In this document: piece by piece, positions 63,351-64,000 of the stretch
Layout: each line of letters starts with the position of its first letter
Numbering within the stretch: the first letter of the stretch is position 1
Origin: Natrinema zhouii
GTDB lineage: Archaea > Halobacteriota > Halobacteria > Halobacteriales > Natrialbaceae
Length of the DNA stretch: 64,000 bases
Reading direction: 5' to 3'
Assembly (NCBI RefSeq): GCF_013456555.2
Contig: NZ_CP059154.1
Coordinates: forward strand, 1,364,001 to 1,428,000
Notes under the pieces: generated by a model
Told to the model about the DNA's origin: nothing
Databases searched by the model: none
The model's input: the letters and a program-made list of their open reading frames with translations, nothing else
Program-made: the position numbers and the translations under genes

Positions 63351-64000
63351 TTACTCGGGGCTCGCGTCGGGCCGGTACACGGCGTTCTCGAGGTCGCCAC
63401 CGTCCCCGCGGCCAGTCTGACCCTCGAGTACCGCGACGTTGTGCGCGACAATGTCGGCCAGTCGATCCCAGTGTTTCGGCGTGTGACCGCCCGTGTGGGG
63501 CGTAATGAGACAGTTCTCGAGGTCCCAGAGCGGGTGGTCGGCGGGGAGTGGTTCGGGATCGGTGACGTCGAGTGCGGCCCCGCGGATCCCCTCGAACTGC
63601 AGCGCCGAGACGAGCGCGTCGGTGTCGACGATGCCGCCACGGGCCGCGTTGATGACGACCGCGTTCGGCGGGAGCGTGGCGAGTTCGTCTTCGCCCACGA
63701 GCCCGCGGGTCAGATCGTTGAGCGGACACGCGAGGACGACGTAGTCGCTCCGGGAGAACGCCTCGTGGATATCATCCTCGTCGAAGCCCAGCACCTCGTC
63801 GGTCGGACCGCCCTTCGAGGGCGTGTAGCGGATGCCGATCGTCTCGACCTCGAACCCCTCGAGGCGCTGGACGATCTCCTGACCGATGGAGCCGAGGCCG
63901 ACGATCGTGACGGTGCTGTCGGTGAACTCGTGCGACTGGAAGTGCCGCCACTCGTCGTTTTCCTTCCGCCGCCAGCCCTCGTGGAGCCAGCGGGCGAAGA
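63351..64000 (-). CDS. D-2-hydroxyacid dehydrogenase, N-terminus cut by window edge
   Basis: About 216 residues are visible. The NAD motif is TVTIVGLGSIGQEIVQRLEG, the core helices read YVVLACPLNDLTRGLVGEDE and VVINAARGGIVDTDALVSAL, and the catalytic Glu and His are in ALDVTDPEPLPADHPLW and LITPHTGGHT. The frame runs out of the window at 64000, so the start is not seen. It reduces or oxidises a D-2-hydroxyacid with NAD(H). It is the upstream partner of the large FAD dehydrogenase, suggesting shared D-lactate-type metabolism. Confidence 0.9.
   Translation of the reverse strand, partial: FARWLHEGWRRKENDEWRHFQSHEFTDSTVTIVGLGSIGQEIVQRLEGFEVETIGIRYTPSKGGPTDEVLGFDEDDIHEAFSRSDYVVLACPLNDLTRGLVGEDELATLPPNAVVINAARGGIVDTDALVSALQFEGIRGAALDVTDPEPLPADHPLWDLENCLITPHTGGHTPKHWDRLADIVAHNVAVLEGQTGRGDGGDLENAVYRPDASPE

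Overview
The window is chromosomal DNA of an extremely halophilic archaeon. The proteome is acidic, codons are GC-rich at the third position with CTCGAG very frequent, and many starts are leaderless, lying 20-30 bases after an archaeal box A. Core archaeal genes fix the domain: ftsZ2 with cdrL and cdrS, rio2, rpl15e, carS (CDP-archaeol synthase), ncsA and gfcR. Family content and repeats resemble Natrialbales (Natrinema/Haloterrigena-type), but no 16S gene is present to settle this.

Layout. 1-2067: a truncated thiolase, then about 1.5 kb of AT-rich DNA with remains of an IS6-type transposase. 2068-6194: tRNA-Tyr, the cell-division regulators cdrL and cdrS, ftsZ2, a zinc-ribbon protein and ncsA. 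6383-14062: small hydrolases, two regulators, a permease, a PAS histidine kinase and an ABC exporter. 14183-19168: an alcohol/aldehyde dehydrogenase pair, then a tight operon of an R2lox-like di-metal oxidase, a small acidic protein and a [2Fe-2S] ferredoxin. 19262-29159: three SCP2-type lipid-binding proteins, CorA, acyl-CoA dehydrogenase, acyl-CoA ligase and an SDR; with the thiolase these suggest acyl-CoA catabolism. 29418-35151: regulators, methyltransferases and a four-gene surface operon (DUF6230, DUF6114, a secreted protein with 11-residue repeats, a DUF5518-like membrane protein). 35216-45961: endonuclease IV, an inverted pair of structured intergenic repeats, lipoate ligase, Rio2, a Tat-exported subtilase, L15e behind a structured leader, a fused E1 alpha-beta 2-oxoacid dehydrogenase and UspA. 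46083-64000: glutamate mutase S subunit, GfcR, ThrRS, a HAD/aldolase pair, PyrE, CarS, a DoeA-like M24 protein with glutamate dehydrogenase, and a large FAD/Fe-S D-lactate-type dehydrogenase beside a D-2-hydroxyacid dehydrogenase.

The most unusual items are: (i) intergenic repeats with conserved flanks and hairpins whose stems differ in sequence but keep pairing; (ii) the secreted hendecad-repeat protein, dense in N-glycosylation sequons, in the DUF6230/DUF6114 operon; (iii) a predicted multi-stem leader on rpl15e; (iv) the R2lox-like operon; (v) a cluster of GTAAGAC palindromes before cdrS; (vi) a nearly identical 23-bp promoter block shared by an alcohol dehydrogenase and glutamate mutase S; (vii) two MITE copies related by a precise deletion between short direct repeats. 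No rRNA, CRISPR array, intact IS element or prophage was seen.
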